A stretch of 64,000 nucleotides of DNA, taken from Sulfuriferula multivorans. GTDB taxonomy: Bacteria; Pseudomonadota; Gammaproteobacteria; Burkholderiales; Sulfuriferulaceae. The stretch spans positions 160,006 to 224,005 of the forward strand of contig NZ_BGOW01000001.1 in assembly GCF_003851125.1 (NCBI RefSeq). The letters are read 5' to 3'. Below, one piece after another: positions 47,562 through 58,558 of the stretch (position 1 is its first letter; every line of letters starts with the position of its first letter). The position numbers and the translations under genes are program-made. The notes beneath the pieces were generated by a model. It ran no database searches. It was not told the DNA's origin and worked only from the letters and a program-made list of their open reading frames with translations.

Positions 47562-48638
47562 TTACATCCAGTCAGCCAGACTCACGCCGATGCCCAGGGA
47601 TTGCTGCTTGTAGTTGTAGTCGATTAGCGATTCGCCGTAGCCGTTGAAATACTGCATGTAACCTTTGAGGCGGCCATACAGCGGAAAGCTCCAGTCGACC
47701 CGCACCGCGCCGCGGTTGGGGGACCGCTTCAGATTGTTGCGTACCAGCAGCGAATAGGTATTGCCGCCGTTGTTGTAGGTCGCCACCACATCTCCCCTGC
47801 CCAGGTAATCCTGGATATCGGGGTTATTGTCATTGGCTGCGCTTTCCGGAATGCGGTACCACGGCCGGATCAGCAGCGAAAAATCGCCACGCTCGAATCC
47901 GAACTGCGCATAAATCCGGTTCCAGCTGCGCGACAGGGCCACCGAGCGGCCATTGGACTCATGCACCGCACCCAGATTGATGAAACGTCCGGTCAGGCCG
48001 AAAACATTATAGTTGGTGCGAAACACCAGCATCGCCTCGGGCTCGTAGTCGGTCTCGCGAAACGGCGCTGAAACGCCGCGGTTATAGGCCTGCCAGTAGG
48101 ACGACACGGTGTAGCCCACCCATAAATCGGCGTTTTTATTGAACAGCCCTTCCACCACTTTGGTCTTCACGCTCAACTGCAACTTGGTTTCCAGTGAATC
48201 CAGTTTTTCCGAGGATTGCAGCAAATTACCCTGAAACGGCGCATTGTTGGGCGAGTCGTTGTACTTGATCGGCAGAAAATAGCTGGCGCGGTAAGGACGG
48301 AACAGGAAGGTGCCGTGCTTGTCCTTGTCGTCCAGTTCCCATTCGCGCGATAACAGCGAATTATTCGCCAATTCAGGTGCTGGTGCTGCGGGGGCGGGTG
48401 GGACGGGAGCAGCGGCAGGCAGCGCTGCCGTCTTGGTCTGTTCCGGTGAAGGGGGAAGCGGAATCGTGCCGGACAATTTGTCGTAACAGGCGAGCCTCTG
48501 TGCGTCGTTTTTTATGGTTGGGCACGTGCCTAACTGCGGTACGACAGGTTCGGCATGCGCCGTTTGAATCCCGCCCAGCAGGCACCCGCACGCCACAATA
48601 ATTTCGTTTACGCCTGGACACTTCCTGAACTGTTCCAT
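47562..48638 (-). CDS. pldA: Outer membrane phospholipase A
   Basis: A 358-residue protein with a signal peptide (VACGCLLGGIQTAHAE) and a Pro/Ala-rich linker (residues 60-90) before the 12-strand barrel domain. The active site is in AVHESNGRSVALSRSWNR: His226, Ser228 and Asn240 match OMPLA His142/Ser144/Asn156. It hydrolyses phospholipids in the outer leaflet and is calcium-dependent in known cases. The stop is close to the convergent peptidase gene. Confidence 0.93.
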   Translation of the reverse strand: MEQFRKCPGVNEIIVACGCLLGGIQTAHAEPVVPQLGTCPTIKNDAQRLACYDKLSGTIPLPPSPEQTKTAALPAAAPVPPAPAAPAPELANNSLLSREWELDDKDKHGTFLFRPYRASYFLPIKYNDSPNNAPFQGNLLQSSEKLDSLETKLQLSVKTKVVEGLFNKNADLWVGYTVSSYWQAYNRGVSAPFRETDYEPEAMLVFRTNYNVFGLTGRFINLGAVHESNGRSVALSRSWNRIYAQFGFERGDFSLLIRPWYRIPESAANDNNPDIQDYLGRGDVVATYNNGGNTYSLLVRNNLKRSPNRGAVRVDWSFPLYGRLKGYMQYFNGYGESLIDYNYKQQSLGIGVSLADWM

Positions 48639-48720
48639 TCCATCCCTTGCTGCAAAAAAGTCAAAACTGATTAATTAAACCAAACGGCCGTTTCGGGCAG
48701 TAGCGGAATGCACAGGCAGA

Positions 48721-49470
48721 TTAGCCCTGGTGGCTGTTCCTCACCTGCTCGCAATATTGTTGCAGATCCTCCGGCACGCCGGGCGGGCATTGCCCGCATT
48801 CACGATTGCCGGGTACTGCATAATCGATGAATTTGGGATAGGCGAGTTTCAGATTGGCCATGATCCCGACGAATTCCACTAATGGCTTGTTGTCGCCCAG
48901 ACGCGGATTGCGGGTTTTTTCCTGGCCGATGCTGGATACGCGCCGCCCCTGGTAGTCATGCGCCGGATAGACCAGCGTATCCTCGGCCAGTGTGAACAGC
49001 TTGTCATGCACGCTGCGGTACAAGGTCGGCGCGTCGCCGTTCTGAAAATCGGTACGGCCGCAACCATCAATCAGCAGCGCATCGCCGGTCAGCACGCGGC
49101 CATCCACGGCATAGGCGAAATGATGGTCGGTGTGGCCTGGCGTATGCAAAGGTGCGAGGGTGATGCTCCCAACCGTGAACGGCTTGCCGTCTTCCAGCGC
49201 TGCATCCGCGCAGGACAACTGGTCCAGCGCCGGATGCGCAATGCGGCTGCCGGCCTCCTGTTTGAGCTTGCGCGCCGCCGTGAGATGGTCGGCATGGATA
49301 TGCGTATCCACGGTGTAAGCCAGCTTGAGCCCAAGCGCGTTGATCTCGGCCAGATCGCGTTGCCAGGTCGGCAATACCGGGTCTATCAGAATGGCCTGCC
49401 CTATTTGCTCGCAACCGAGCAAATAGGTATAGGTGCTGGAAACAGGTTCAAATAATTGCCGGAAAATCAT
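48721..49470 (-). CDS. Persulfide dioxygenase-like metallo-beta-lactamase-fold protein (ETHE1 type)
   Basis: A 249-residue iron-dependent enzyme. MIFRQLFEPVSSTYTYLLG is the ETHE1 N-terminus, and THIHADHLTAARKL, HTPGHTDHHFAYAV, CGRTDFQNGDA, YPAHDYQGRRVSS and EKTRNPRLGDNKP are the conserved series. ETHE1-type enzymes oxidise glutathione persulfide to sulfite, linking to sulfide metabolism. It is followed on the same strand by a beta-CASP nuclease-type gene. Confidence 0.9.
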   Translation of the reverse strand: MIFRQLFEPVSSTYTYLLGCEQIGQAILIDPVLPTWQRDLAEINALGLKLAYTVDTHIHADHLTAARKLKQEAGSRIAHPALDQLSCADAALEDGKPFTVGSITLAPLHTPGHTDHHFAYAVDGRVLTGDALLIDGCGRTDFQNGDAPTLYRSVHDKLFTLAEDTLVYPAHDYQGRRVSSIGQEKTRNPRLGDNKPLVEFVGIMANLKLAYPKFIDYAVPGNRECGQCPPGVPEDLQQYCEQVRNSHQG

Positions 49471-49504
49471 GCTGCCTCCTCGATTCGCTATTAACCATTT
49501 GTCG

Positions 49505-50911
49505 TCACCAGTCTATCGCGCTGCTTTCCCCTGCCACGGGCGCTTCCGTGCGCCAGCCCAGCGTGTCACGAATATGCGCGGCAAAACCGGTTGCCGTGGC
49601 CGCTTCGCCATGCACCACGAAAGTTTGCCGCGGCGGGGCGCGAAAATGACCGAGCCAACCCAGCAGTCCGGCCTGATCGGCGTGGGCGGACAATCCGCCG
49701 ATGGTAAAAATACGCGCGCGCACCGGCACCTCCACGCCAAAAATGCGCACCATTCTGGCGCCGTCCACCAGCCTGCGCCCCAGCGTGCCGGCAGCCTGGA
49801 AGCCGATAATGAGCACACTGCTCTCGCGCAGCGGCAAGTTGTAGCGCAGATGATGCTTGATGCGGCCGGCATCGCACATGCCGCTGGCAGAAATGACTAT
49901 CTTGCCGCGCGCTCCGTTCAAGGCCTGGGATGCTTCCACATCCTCGACAAAATGGACGCGCGATTGCCCCTTTTTGTTCCCATGCCCGTCGACCAGCAAA
50001 TGCGCGTCGGGGTCGAGCAGATCGAGATGCTTGAGCGTAATGCCGGTGGCCGCCGTGGCCATGGGTGAATCCACATAGATATCCAGCGCAGGCAGCCGGC
50101 CTTGCCGGGTAAGATCGGCCAGCAGATAGAGCATGTCCTGGGTGCGCCCCACGGCGAAGGCGGGAATGATGACATTCCCACCCCGATGTTTGAGGGTATC
50201 CTGGATGGCAAACACCAGCTCTTCGATGGTGTCGTGCAAGCTTTTGTGCAGGCGATTGCCGTAGGTGGATTCCACCACCAGCACATCGGTTTCCTCAATC
50301 GGCGTCGCGTCGCGCACCAGCGGGTGACCAGGCTGGCCGAGATCACCGGAAAACACCAGCTTGAGCATCTTACCTGCTTCATCCAGCCACAATTCAATGA
50401 TGGAAGAGCCGAGAATATGCCCGGCATCGCGGAACCGACAGCGCACGCCGGGCGCCGGATTGACTTCATCCCCGTATTCCACCGGGCGCAGCCGTTTCAG
50501 GCTGGCTTGCGCCTGGATCACGGTGTACAGCGGTGCGCTATCCGCGTGGGATTTCCTGCTGGTTTTATGGCGCCGGGCGTTTTCCCACTCGGCTTCCTTT
50601 TCCTGGATGTGACCGGAATCCGGCAGCATCACTGTAAGCAGGTCGCAGGTCGCCGCTGTCGCATATATCGGCCCCTTGAAGCCGAATGACACCAGCCGCG
50701 GCAACAGGCCGGAGTGGTCGATGTGGGCATGGGTCAGCAGTACGAAGTCGATGGTGTCCGGGTCGAAATCGAAGGCGTCGCGATTTTTGATGCGCGTTTC
50801 GCGCCCGCCCTGAAACATGCCGCACTCCACCAGAAAGCGCGCCCCGGCCGCTTCCACCAGATAGCATGAGCCAGTGACTTCCTGCGCTGCGCCGAGGAAT
50901 GTGAGTTTCAT
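49505..50911 (-). CDS. Beta-CASP metallo-beta-lactamase-fold RNA nuclease-type protein
   Basis: A 468-residue protein. MKLTFLGAAQEVTGSCYLVE is the start of the fold, VLLTHAHIDHSGLLPRL is motif 2 (H-x-H-x-D-H), FRDAGHILGSSIIEL motif 3, VFSGDLG motif 4, and beta-CASP motifs lie in VISASGMCDAGRIKHHL and GGLSAHADQAGL. The family processes RNA ends. I started at 50911 (MKLTF); upstream residues to 50968 are unlike the family. Confidence 0.93.
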   Translation of the reverse strand: MKLTFLGAAQEVTGSCYLVEAAGARFLVECGMFQGGRETRIKNRDAFDFDPDTIDFVLLTHAHIDHSGLLPRLVSFGFKGPIYATAATCDLLTVMLPDSGHIQEKEAEWENARRHKTSRKSHADSAPLYTVIQAQASLKRLRPVEYGDEVNPAPGVRCRFRDAGHILGSSIIELWLDEAGKMLKLVFSGDLGQPGHPLVRDATPIEETDVLVVESTYGNRLHKSLHDTIEELVFAIQDTLKHRGGNVIIPAFAVGRTQDMLYLLADLTRQGRLPALDIYVDSPMATAATGITLKHLDLLDPDAHLLVDGHGNKKGQSRVHFVEDVEASQALNGARGKIVISASGMCDAGRIKHHLRYNLPLRESSVLIIGFQAAGTLGRRLVDGARMVRIFGVEVPVRARIFTIGGLSAHADQAGLLGWLGHFRAPPRQTFVVHGEAATATGFAAHIRDTLGWRTEAPVAGESSAIDW

Positions 50912-51130
50912 TTTGTGATCTTTCAGCATTGTGGACTCAACCGGCGGTGGGCAATACACGGAATTCACTCAGAATCGAGTGCGAAGTCTCGAACGACGCA
51001 ACTGTGCGCGCATCCTGTCTGTACATTTTCAGAGCTGCATACTGATGATTGTAACCGTATGCCCGGCCTGTACCAGCCCGGCAGTCGGCATCTGTTGGCT
51101 GAGTGCGCGCAAGCAGTTAGCCATTTCGAA

Positions 51131-52435
51131 TCAGACAGCATCAATTAATCTATAGCTGACTTCCATCATCCAGTTGATCTCCGCCTCCGATATCACGTAA
51201 GGCGGCATGAAATACACCGTATTGCCAATCGGACGCAGCAACAGGCCGGCCTCCAGTCCGCGCTGGTAACAGCGGCGGGCAAAATCCGCGGGGGCGTCGC
51301 TGATTTCGAATGCCCAGATCATGCCTGCGTTGCGGAAATTTCTGACGCGTGGATGGTCACGCAGCGGCGCTGCCACACGATTGCAATAGGCCGCCTTGTT
51401 GCGGTTGGCGGCCAGCACGTCGTCCTGTTCGAAAATGTCCAGCGTTGCCAGTGCCGCGCGACAGGCCAGCGGATTGCCGGTATAAGAATGCGAATGCAGG
51501 AAGCCGCGTGCGGTGGCGTCGTCATAAAATGCGGCGTAAATGGTGTCGGTAGTCAATACTGCCGACAGCGGCAAGTATCCACCCGTGATGCCTTTGGACA
51601 AGCAAATGAAATCAGCTGTAACGCCTGCCTGTTCGCAGGCAAACATGGTGCCGGTACGCCCGAACCCGACGGCAATTTCGTCCGCAATCAGGTGCACGCC
51701 GTAGCGGTCGCAAATCTCTCGCGCCTTTTTAAGGTACACGGGATGATACATGCCCATGCCCGCCGCCCCCTGCACCAGCGGTTCCACAATGAATGCCGCG
51801 GTCGTCGCATGGTGTTTGGCGAGATGGTTTTCCAGTGACTCGGCAGCACGTAGCGCATATTGCTCAGGTGTTTCTCCCGGCTCGGCCAGCCGCCAGTCGG
51901 GACTCGGCACCTGCACGCTGTGGCGCAGCAAGGGCGCGTAGGTATCCTTGAACAGCGCAACGTCGGTAACCGAAAGCGCACCCAGGGTTTCGCCGTGATA
52001 GCTGTTTTGCAGGCTGACAAACTCGGTCTTGCCCGGCTGACCGCTGTTGCACCAATAGTGGAAGCTCATTTTTAATGCAATTTCCACCGCCGATGCGCCA
52101 TCCGAGCCATAAAATGCGTGGCCCAAGCCGGTCAGGCGTGACAGACGCTCGGAGAGCTCAATTACCGGTGCGTGTGTAAAACCAGCCAGCATGACGTGCT
52201 CGATTTGTTCCAGTTGCTCACGCAGCGCCGCATTGATGCGCGGGTTGCAATGGCCGAACAGATTCACCCACCAGCTCGACACCGCATCCAGATAGCGCCG
52301 TCCCTCGAAGTCATACAACCATATCCCTTCGCCACGCGAAATCGGCACCGGCGGGTAGTCTTCGAGCTGTTTCATCTGCGTGCAGGGGTGCCAAACTGCC
52401 TCCCGGCTCCGCGTCAACCAATATGAATTTTTCAT
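51131..52435 (-). CDS. bioA: Adenosylmethionine-8-amino-7-oxononanoate aminotransferase
   Basis: A 434-residue PLP enzyme that makes 7,8-diaminopelargonate in biotin synthesis. VWHPCTQMKQLEDYPPVPIS is the BioA N-terminus. GSDGASAVEIALKMSFHYW binds the phosphate, IADEIAVGFGRTGTMFACE the cofactor Asp, and CLSKGITGGYLPLSAVLT holds the catalytic Lys. The other bio genes are not in the window. It is divergent from groESL. Confidence 0.95.
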   Translation of the reverse strand: MKNSYWLTRSREAVWHPCTQMKQLEDYPPVPISRGEGIWLYDFEGRRYLDAVSSWWVNLFGHCNPRINAALREQLEQIEHVMLAGFTHAPVIELSERLSRLTGLGHAFYGSDGASAVEIALKMSFHYWCNSGQPGKTEFVSLQNSYHGETLGALSVTDVALFKDTYAPLLRHSVQVPSPDWRLAEPGETPEQYALRAAESLENHLAKHHATTAAFIVEPLVQGAAGMGMYHPVYLKKAREICDRYGVHLIADEIAVGFGRTGTMFACEQAGVTADFICLSKGITGGYLPLSAVLTTDTIYAAFYDDATARGFLHSHSYTGNPLACRAALATLDIFEQDDVLAANRNKAAYCNRVAAPLRDHPRVRNFRNAGMIWAFEISDAPADFARRCYQRGLEAGLLLRPIGNTVYFMPPYVISEAEINWMMEVSYRLIDAV

Positions 52436-52442
52436 GTATACC

Positions 52443-52471
52443 TTGAAATTAGCAGCTTCCGCCCCTATTAT
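52443..52471 (+). promoter_or_regulatory. Sigma-70-type groESL promoter
   Basis: TTGAAA at 52443-52448 and TATTAT at 52466-52471 are separated by exactly 17 bases. The CIRCE operator begins at the last base of the -10 element, so HrcA bound there would block transcription start. Confidence 0.85.
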
Positions 52472-52497
52472 TAGCACTCCTCAGCCAAGAGTGCTAA
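52471..52497 (+). promoter_or_regulatory. CIRCE operator (HrcA binding site)
   Basis: TTAGCACTC, nine bases, then GAGTGCTAA is an exact CIRCE inverted repeat. It lies 96 bases before groES and implies negative control by HrcA with heat induction. The hrcA gene is not in this window. Confidence 0.97.
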
Positions 52498-52593
52498 CAG
52501 CAATCAACAGCAATCTCGGCTGAATCCATTTTTGGCTTGCTTCACTGTTTGATGCAGGCCTTGATTCAGCGATTTTTTCCAGGAGATAGAGCA

Positions 52594-52881
52594 ATGAAAA
52601 TTCGTCCGCTGCATGACCGCGTGATTGTCAAACGCATGGAAGAAGAACGCAAGACCGCTTCCGGCATCGTGATTCCAGATAGCGCTACTGAAAAACCCGA
52701 CCAGGGCGAAGTGCTTGCCGTGGGCAAGGGCAAAGTCAGTGACGACGGCAAAGTGCGTGCGCTGGATGTGAAAGTCGGCGACCGCGTGTTGTTCGGCAAA
52801 TATGCTGGCCAGGCCGTCAAGCTGGATGGCGACGAAGTTCTGGTGATGCGTGAAGAAGACATCATGGGTATCGTCGAGTAA
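52594..52881 (+). CDS. groES: Co-chaperonin GroES
   Basis: A 95-residue lid of the GroEL chaperonin. [20 protein letters not shown], then [20 protein letters not shown], the mobile loop, and [15 protein letters not shown] fit the family exactly. AGGAG precedes the ATG at 52594. It forms an operon with groEL, 50 bases downstream, under the CIRCE-regulated promoter. Confidence 0.98.
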   Translation: MKIRPLHDRVIVKRMEEERKTASGIVIPDSATEKPDQGEVLAVGKGKVSDDGKVRALDVKVGDRVLFGKYAGQAVKLDGDEVLVMREEDIMGIVE

Positions 52882-52922
52882 TTTCGGCCTGCCAAAGCAT
52901 ATCAATTGATTCGAAGAATTAG

Positions 52923-54587
<1,665 letters not shown>

Positions 54588-54611
54588 TCCTGCCTCTCGG
54601 CAAACCCCGAA

Positions 54612-54638
54612 AGCCCCTGCTTTGGCAGGGGCTTTTTT
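54612..54638 (+). terminator. Rho-independent terminator of groESL
   Basis: AGCCCCTGC pairs with GCAGGGGCT over a TTTG loop, followed by a T-run (54633-54638). It lies 25 bases after the groEL stop. Confidence 0.95.
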
Positions 54639-54759
54639 CATTTGCAGGAACCTGTATGACGGTAGTAGCATCACGTTGCACCCGGCTCCGACGGGTGTTC
54701 CACCAATAATAATGGCACCGGCTCAATCGAAGCCATGCTTAACCGTCACAGGAGGCAGC

Positions 54760-55080
54760 ATGACCACAACCAAAATGAACTGGCGGGCGATAGATGCTGA
54801 TCCCCGCTTCCAGGCATTGCACCGCAAAAAAAGCCGGTTTTTATGGGGCTTGATGATTTTTTCAATGGTTTATTATTTTCTGCTGCCGATCGGCGCAGCG
54901 TATTTTCAGGATTTATTCAAAATCAAGGTATGGGGGCCAGTCAACATCGGCCTCCTGTTCGCATTATCCGAATTTGTGGTGGCGTGGCTGATAGCTTTTA
55001 TCTACTCGCGCAAAGCCAACGCTGAATTCGATTCCATGGCACAAGACATCGTCAACGACGCGCATAACCTGGGAGCCTGA
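54760..55080 (+). CDS. DUF485 family inner-membrane protein
   Basis: A 106-residue two-helix membrane protein. FQALHRKKSRFLWGLMIFSM and YYFLLPIGAAYFQDLFK, then NIGLLFALSEFVVAWLIAFI, are typical of YjcH. Its gene normally precedes an ActP acetate symporter, as here (4 bases between stop and next start). GGAGG precedes the ATG. Confidence 0.92.
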   Translation: MTTTKMNWRAIDADPRFQALHRKKSRFLWGLMIFSMVYYFLLPIGAAYFQDLFKIKVWGPVNIGLLFALSEFVVAWLIAFIYSRKANAEFDSMAQDIVNDAHNLGA

Positions 55081-55084
55081 CACC

Positions 55085-57112
55085 ATGCGAATTCTTCATA
55101 ATCGGCCCCAATGGCTGGGATTCATCCTGCTTAGCATTTTCAGCAATGCTGCATTTTCTGCAGAAGGCGCCGTCGCCGCTGAATACAAATGGATAACCTT
55201 CGCGGTCTTCGGCGGCATCATCGCGCTTACCATGGCCATTACCTACTGGGCCGCCAAACGCACCCATACCACCGCCGAGTTTTATGCGGCCAACCGTTCC
55301 ATTTCCGGCTTTCAGAACGGCTGGGCAATCGCCGGTGATTACTTGTCTGCAGCCTCTTTTTTGGGCATTGCGGGGTTGATCTCCCTGTATGGCTACGATG
55401 GCTTCATGTATTCCGTGGGGTTTCTGGTGGCCTACATCACCGTGCTATTGGTGATTGCCGAACCCTGCCGCAATATCGGCAAGTACACCCTGGGCGACAT
55501 CCTGGCATTCCGCAATGAACCCAAAAAATCCAAGGCCATTGCCGCCCTCAGCACCATTACCGTATCCATTTTCTACCTGACTGCACAAATGGTAGGGGGC
55601 GGAATATTGGTCAAAACCCTGATCGGCATCAATTATGAAGTGTCGGTTATCGCGGTGGGCTTACTGATGCTGGCCTACGTGGTGTTTGGCGGCATGGTCG
55701 CCACGACTTGGGTGCAGATCGTCAAAGCCGTGCTGCTGGTGATCGCATCCATCGTGCTGGTGGTACTGGTGTGGACGCCGTACGGTTTCAGCCTGCCGGG
55801 TTTCCTGGACGGCGTAGTGAATAATGAGGGCGTGCAGAAGCAGGTCGCCAAACTGCTGGGTTCCGCGGCGTCCAATATGACCCCGGCAGAACTGGGGCAG
55901 CGCTTCCTGGAGCCCGGTCTGTTCCTGAAGAGTCCGATTGACCAGATATCGCTGGGGTTGGCGCTGGTGCTGGGTACTGCCGGCCTGCCGCATATCCTGA
56001 TGCGCTTTTTCACGGTGCCGAATGCCAAGGAAGCACGTAAATCGGTAATGTGGGCCATGGTCATCATCGGCGGTTTCTATGTGCTGACCTTGTTCCTGGG
56101 TCTGGGCGCGGCAATTAACGTGGGGCCTGCCAACATCGCCGGACTGGATAAGGGCGGCAATATGGCCGCACCTATCCTGGCCCAGTACCTGGGTGGCGGT
56201 GCAGATTCCATGCTCGGCAATTTCTTCCTTGCCTTTGTGGCGGCTGTCGCTTTCGCTACCATCGTTGCGGTCGTGGCGGGCCTGGTACTCGCTTCCGCTT
56301 CTGCGATGGCTCACGATATCTACGTGGGTGTCATCCGCGGCGACCATGCGACGCCAGGTGAACAGATGAAAGCGGCGCGCATTGCGTCGGTAATCGTGGG
56401 TATTGTCGCCATCATCATCGGCATCGCCGCCAAGGGCCAGAACATCGCGCACCTGGTAGGCATGGCCTTCGCCGTGGCTGCCTCAAGCAACCTGCCGGCG
56501 GTGCTCCTCACCCTGCACTGGAAACGCTGCAATACGGGCGGTATCATCCTGGGCATGCTGGCGGGAGCGATTTCGGCGATTGCCCTGGTCATGGTTTCGC
56601 CCAACATGACCTACCCCAAAGACGTGGTGAAAGCCGCCAACAAGGTGTTGCAGGGCGAGCCCGCCGTAGAAGCCAAACCAGCCGTGCCAGCACAGCATGG
56701 AGATGGTTTCGTGTGCGAGTTGTTTGCCGTGTGTAAAAAGGCTGAGCCTGCCAAACCGGAAACCTTGGCCAAACCAGCCACACCAGGAGCCGTGGAAAAA
56801 CTGGCAACACTCAACACCAAACTGGCCAGCATGACCGACCCTGCGGAAATTGCCAAAACCAGAATCGAAATCGATAAGCTGGATTTGTCTGTTAAGAAAG
56901 CCCAGGAGGACCTGAAACAGTATGAGGGAAAGACCACCAGCCTCGTCGGCCTGGAAAAGCCCTTCTTCCTGCTCAAGAACCCCGGGTTGATATCCATCCC
57001 GCTGGGTTTCCTGATGGTCATTCTGGGTTCGTTGCTGTATCGCGACCCGCATGCGGCGGAAATGTGGGATGAACTATATGTGCGCCAGAACACCGGCATA
57101 CACGCTCACTAA
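55085..57112 (+). CDS. actP: Cation/acetate symporter-like protein with long C-terminal insertion
   Basis: A 675-residue sodium:solute symporter family member. After a signal-like leader, RSISGFQNGWAIAGDYLSAA, GYDGFMYSVGFLVAYITVLL and GLPHILMRFFTVPNAKEARK are typical of ActP, followed by further helices. The protein is about 125 residues longer than E. coli ActP (549). The extra segment (about residues 520-630: AEPAKPETLAKPATPGAVEK, then ATLNTKLASM) is hydrophilic and coiled-coil-like, just before the last helix. A terminator follows. The paired DUF485 gene supports the ActP call; acetate itself is inferred. Confidence 0.88.
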   Translation: MRILHNRPQWLGFILLSIFSNAAFSAEGAVAAEYKWITFAVFGGIIALTMAITYWAAKRTHTTAEFYAANRSISGFQNGWAIAGDYLSAASFLGIAGLISLYGYDGFMYSVGFLVAYITVLLVIAEPCRNIGKYTLGDILAFRNEPKKSKAIAALSTITVSIFYLTAQMVGGGILVKTLIGINYEVSVIAVGLLMLAYVVFGGMVATTWVQIVKAVLLVIASIVLVVLVWTPYGFSLPGFLDGVVNNEGVQKQVAKLLGSAASNMTPAELGQRFLEPGLFLKSPIDQISLGLALVLGTAGLPHILMRFFTVPNAKEARKSVMWAMVIIGGFYVLTLFLGLGAAINVGPANIAGLDKGGNMAAPILAQYLGGGADSMLGNFFLAFVAAVAFATIVAVVAGLVLASASAMAHDIYVGVIRGDHATPGEQMKAARIASVIVGIVAIIIGIAAKGQNIAHLVGMAFAVAASSNLPAVLLTLHWKRCNTGGIILGMLAGAISAIALVMVSPNMTYPKDVVKAANKVLQGEPAVEAKPAVPAQHGDGFVCELFAVCKKAEPAKPETLAKPATPGAVEKLATLNTKLASMTDPAEIAKTRIEIDKLDLSVKKAQEDLKQYEGKTTSLVGLEKPFFLLKNPGLISIPLGFLMVILGSLLYRDPHAAEMWDELYVRQNTGIHAH

Positions 57113-57138
57113 AACGCAGAATATAAACCCGCTACACC

Positions 57139-57172
57139 AGCCGCTGGCTCAGCTTGAGTCAGCGGCTTTTTT
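57139..57172 (+). terminator. Rho-independent terminator
   Basis: AGCCGCTG(G)CTCA and TGAG(T)CAGCGGCT form a stem with one internal mismatch over a GCT loop, followed by six T residues. It ends the symporter gene. Confidence 0.92.
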
Positions 57173-57235
57173 ACGCCCAAGTTCCGGAAAAAACTTGACG
57201 GAATAGCTCGCTCAGGGTCTAATGGCGGGCTTCAC

Positions 57236-57311
<76 letters not shown>

Positions 57312-57427
57312 GACAAAACAAAGGCTTGCAAGGTTTATGGCCCGCAAGCCTTTTGCTTTTATATCTCCATGTAGGCGCTGTGTAGGTTTTGCAGGTACCA
57401 GACCAAAGCCCGGCACCGGCAAGTTGG

Positions 57428-58303
57428 TTACGCTGCCAAGTCGCCGCCAAACACCGCTTCCATGTTCAACTCCTGGCCTGCACCCTGCGGCCGGTGCGCT
57501 TGAATCGACGCGACCTTCTTGCTACTTATACCGGCGCCATGTGTAATGTAACCACTGCCTGTGGCCTTCTGGGAAGTTTGATATGGCTGATGTTTGCCAA
57601 GGCGTTGATTGGCTTCCGCGATCGGTTTCAGGGCCTCGAAGATGGCAAGAGCTGCAGGATCGTCCCGCCAGGTCGTAGCCAGGGATTTAGCGACACCATC
57701 GAAAATCAGCCTGTCACCATCTACGAATGGAGTTTGAAAATCTAGAACGTTGGGGATGCGAACCTCTGCCAGCGCCATGCCCAAGTCCCGATGAGGCAAT
57801 GTGCGCATTAAGGCGTGCGCTTTGGCAAGGACGGCCAGGAGAGGCTGGGCGGCATCAGCAATTTCCTGCGCGATGGCGCGCACGGCATTTTCGCGTAGGG
57901 CTGCAGTTTCGGAAATCAGCCATTCGCGGGCCTGTCTGACTTCTAAGTCGACGGTTGAGGATTTCTCCTTTAGGGCGTTGCCGACACGCTGCAGGCGGTC
58001 AAGGGTACGGTGTTTTTCCTCAGCCAACACGCCGGCTGCGACGGCGGCATCTTCCATGCGCTTGGCCTCGGCAACATCATCAATCAGGCACATCGCGGCT
58101 TCCGCATGGGCCTGTGCGTCAGCGGCCTGCTCAAACTCAGCCTTGGCGGTTTCCATGTCTTTGGCGTTCTTGGCGATGGCGTCAGAGATCTTCGGGCCAG
58201 CGGCCAGCGCAGCATCAGCGGCGACGATGGCGTCCATTACTTGAGAGGGAATTGCCAGAGTGTCGAGAATGCTGGCGTTCGTTGCTTGGGGTTTCTTACT
58301 CAT
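57428..58303 (-). CDS. Phage-block protein of unknown function, coiled-coil
   Basis: A 291-residue protein rich in Ala, Glu and Lys helices (IAKNAKDMETAKAEFEQAAD, then MCLIDDVAEAKRMEDA). The central part is a predicted coiled coil, and the C-terminal part is Gly-rich. No homology was recognised. AGGAG precedes the ATG. It is the last gene of the block before tRNA-Phe and lies on the same strand as the other phage genes. Confidence 0.65.
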   Translation of the reverse strand: MSKKPQATNASILDTLAIPSQVMDAIVAADAALAAGPKISDAIAKNAKDMETAKAEFEQAADAQAHAEAAMCLIDDVAEAKRMEDAAVAAGVLAEEKHRTLDRLQRVGNALKEKSSTVDLEVRQAREWLISETAALRENAVRAIAQEIADAAQPLLAVLAKAHALMRTLPHRDLGMALAEVRIPNVLDFQTPFVDGDRLIFDGVAKSLATTWRDDPAALAIFEALKPIAEANQRLGKHQPYQTSQKATGSGYITHGAGISSKKVASIQAHRPQGAGQELNMEAVFGGDLAA

Positions 58304-58558
58304 GGTAGTTCTCCTGTGTGCCATTAATGGCGGTTTGTGCGGCAACTGCCGCGGTGATTTCATTCGGGTGCTGTGCGTTACCTGTTACCCGTTACCTGAA
58401 TTTTAAATTTCATATCTAGCCGAAGAGCGCGGTGCGCAATGTCCCGCGCTGCAGAACCCCCAGGAAGGACCCGCGATTTCCCCATGGTCATGACCGCCCA
58501 GGATGCGCGCAGGAGGCATTGCGCGGGCGCCGTGGCGCTTTGGGTATGATCCTATGGC

